Shown one piece after another: positions 13,948-15,480 of a DNA stretch of 15,480 nt. Each line of letters begins with the position of its first letter. Position 1 is the first letter of the stretch. This stretch comes from Comamonadaceae bacterium (lineage in GTDB: Bacteria; Pseudomonadota; Gammaproteobacteria; Burkholderiales; Burkholderiaceae_C). The stretch lies in contig CANHUM010000008.1 of the NCBI GenBank assembly GCA_947463845.1, positions 1 through 15,480 on the forward strand. Direction: 5' to 3'. A model generated the notes under the pieces. It was not told where the DNA came from. It did no database searches and saw only the letters and a program-made list of their open reading frames with translations. A program made the position numbers and the translations under genes.

Positions 13948-14844
13948 TTACTTCAGTTGGGCTTTGAGCAATTTGCCCAGTTCAGATGGGTTGCGGGTGA
14001 CCACAAAGCCGCACTCTTCCATGATGGCGAGCTTGGCGTCGGCGGTGTCGGCACCACCGGAGATCAAGGCGCCAGCATGGCCCATGCGCTTGCCGGGAGG
14101 CGCAGTGACGCCAGCGATGAAGCCCACCACCGGCTTCTTCATGTTGGCCTTGCACCACATGGCGGCTTCGGCTTCGTCTGGGCCGCCAATCTCACCGATC
14201 ATGATCACAGCGTCGGTGTCAGGATCGTCGTTGAAAGCCTTCATCACATCGATGTGCTTCAAACCGTTGATCGGGTCACCACCGATACCGACGGCGCTGG
14301 ACTGGCCCAGGCCGACTTCGGTCAACATCGCCACGGCTTCATAGGTCAAAGTGCCAGAGCGTGAAACCACGCCGATGCGGCCTTTGCGGTGGATGTGACC
14401 GGGCATGATGCCGATCTTGATTTCGTCCGGAGTGATCAGACCAGGGCAGTTGGGGCCCAGCAGCAAGGTTTTCTTGCCGCCAGCCGCTTCCTTGGCCTTC
14501 ATCTTGTTGCGCACTTCGAGCATGTCACGCACTGGGATGCCTTCGGTGATACAGATGGCCATGTCCAGGTCGGCTTCCACGGCTTCCCAGATCGCAGCGG
14601 CTGCGCCGGCTGGGGGCACGTAGATCACGGACACGGTGGCGCCGGTTTGCTTGGCGGCTTCCTTGACCGAGGCGTAGATGGGGATGTTGAAGATGGACTC
14701 ACCAGCCTTCTTCGGGTTCACACCCGCGACAAAGCAGTTCTTGCCGTTCGCGTATTCCTGGCACTTCTCAGTGTGGAACTGACCGGTTTTGCCGGTGATG
14801 CCCTGGGTGATGACTTTGGTGTCTTTGTTGATGTAGATCGACAT
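13948..14844 (-). CDS. sucD: Succinate--CoA ligase subunit alpha
   Basis: This is the catalytic alpha subunit of succinyl-CoA synthetase, which interconverts succinyl-CoA and succinate with nucleoside triphosphate formation in the TCA cycle. The 298-residue protein is full length: MSIYINKDTKVITQGITGKTG at the start, the Rossmann CoA-binding region, GPNCPGLITPDE (130-141), GVVSRSGTLTYEA (158-170), and GKRMGHAGALISGG (251-264) with the phosphorylated His256. The ATG at 14844 matches the family N-terminus and has AGGA seven bases upstream. It follows sucC by 53 bp in the usual sucC-sucD order and ends at a strong terminator. Nothing in it looks unusual. Confidence 0.97.
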   Translation of the reverse strand: MSIYINKDTKVITQGITGKTGQFHTEKCQEYANGKNCFVAGVNPKKAGESIFNIPIYASVKEAAKQTGATVSVIYVPPAGAAAAIWEAVEADLDMAICITEGIPVRDMLEVRNKMKAKEAAGGKKTLLLGPNCPGLITPDEIKIGIMPGHIHRKGRIGVVSRSGTLTYEAVAMLTEVGLGQSSAVGIGGDPINGLKHIDVMKAFNDDPDTDAVIMIGEIGGPDEAEAAMWCKANMKKPVVGFIAGVTAPPGKRMGHAGALISGGADTADAKLAIMEECGFVVTRNPSELGKLLKAQLK

Positions 14845-14897
14845 GTGTTTTCCTAATCGGTTGGAGACAGAACTGATGCGCTGTCCCGCAAAGTCAT

Positions 14898-15480
<583 letters not shown>

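Overview
This window reads as ordinary chromosomal backbone of a GC-rich betaproteobacterium, most likely order Burkholderiales, family Comamonadaceae (Limnohabitans, Rhodoferax or Polaromonas type). The placement rests on protein character: a DUF3717-DUF1289 protein, a TopB with a C-terminal SWIB domain, a TctE-like kinase, a YjbE-type TerC protein, and RecA with RecX directly behind it. I see no IS element, phage gene, tRNA, rRNA or CRISPR array. Genes are densely packed and most gaps are under 100 bp.

Layout: moaC (minus, molybdopterin synthesis) diverges from a BepA-like M48 metalloprotease with a TPR-like tail, followed by a DUF3717/DUF1289 protein. Converging on that pair is the recA-recX operon (minus), which has a clear LexA box and a promoter in front of it. 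A MarR-type regulator diverges from recA, then comes an OmpR-type response regulator with its histidine kinase. These converge with a four-gene minus-strand run: SET-domain methyltransferase, BirA-like biotin ligase, a small membrane-anchored protein and a beta-class glutathione S-transferase. The SET gene diverges from topB across a short gap holding a very GC-rich, Z-DNA-prone inverted repeat. topB converges with a lone type IV pilin gene. Behind that lie a TerC-family membrane protein and, past a strong terminator, sucD and the 3' part of sucC, which runs off the window end.

Functional themes are DNA repair and topology (RecA, RecX, TopB), cofactor synthesis (MoaC, BirA), envelope quality control (M48), signalling (MarR, two-component pair) and the TCA cycle (SucCD). 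I found no clear undescribed defence or mobile system. The points most worth a second look are: a histidine-to-proline change that destroys the first zinc ligand of the M48 protease; two chromatin-type domains (SET and SWIB, the latter behind a lysine/alanine-rich tail) encoded divergently; the structured spacer between them; and a possible leaderless start for the MarR gene beside the SOS-controlled recA promoter.
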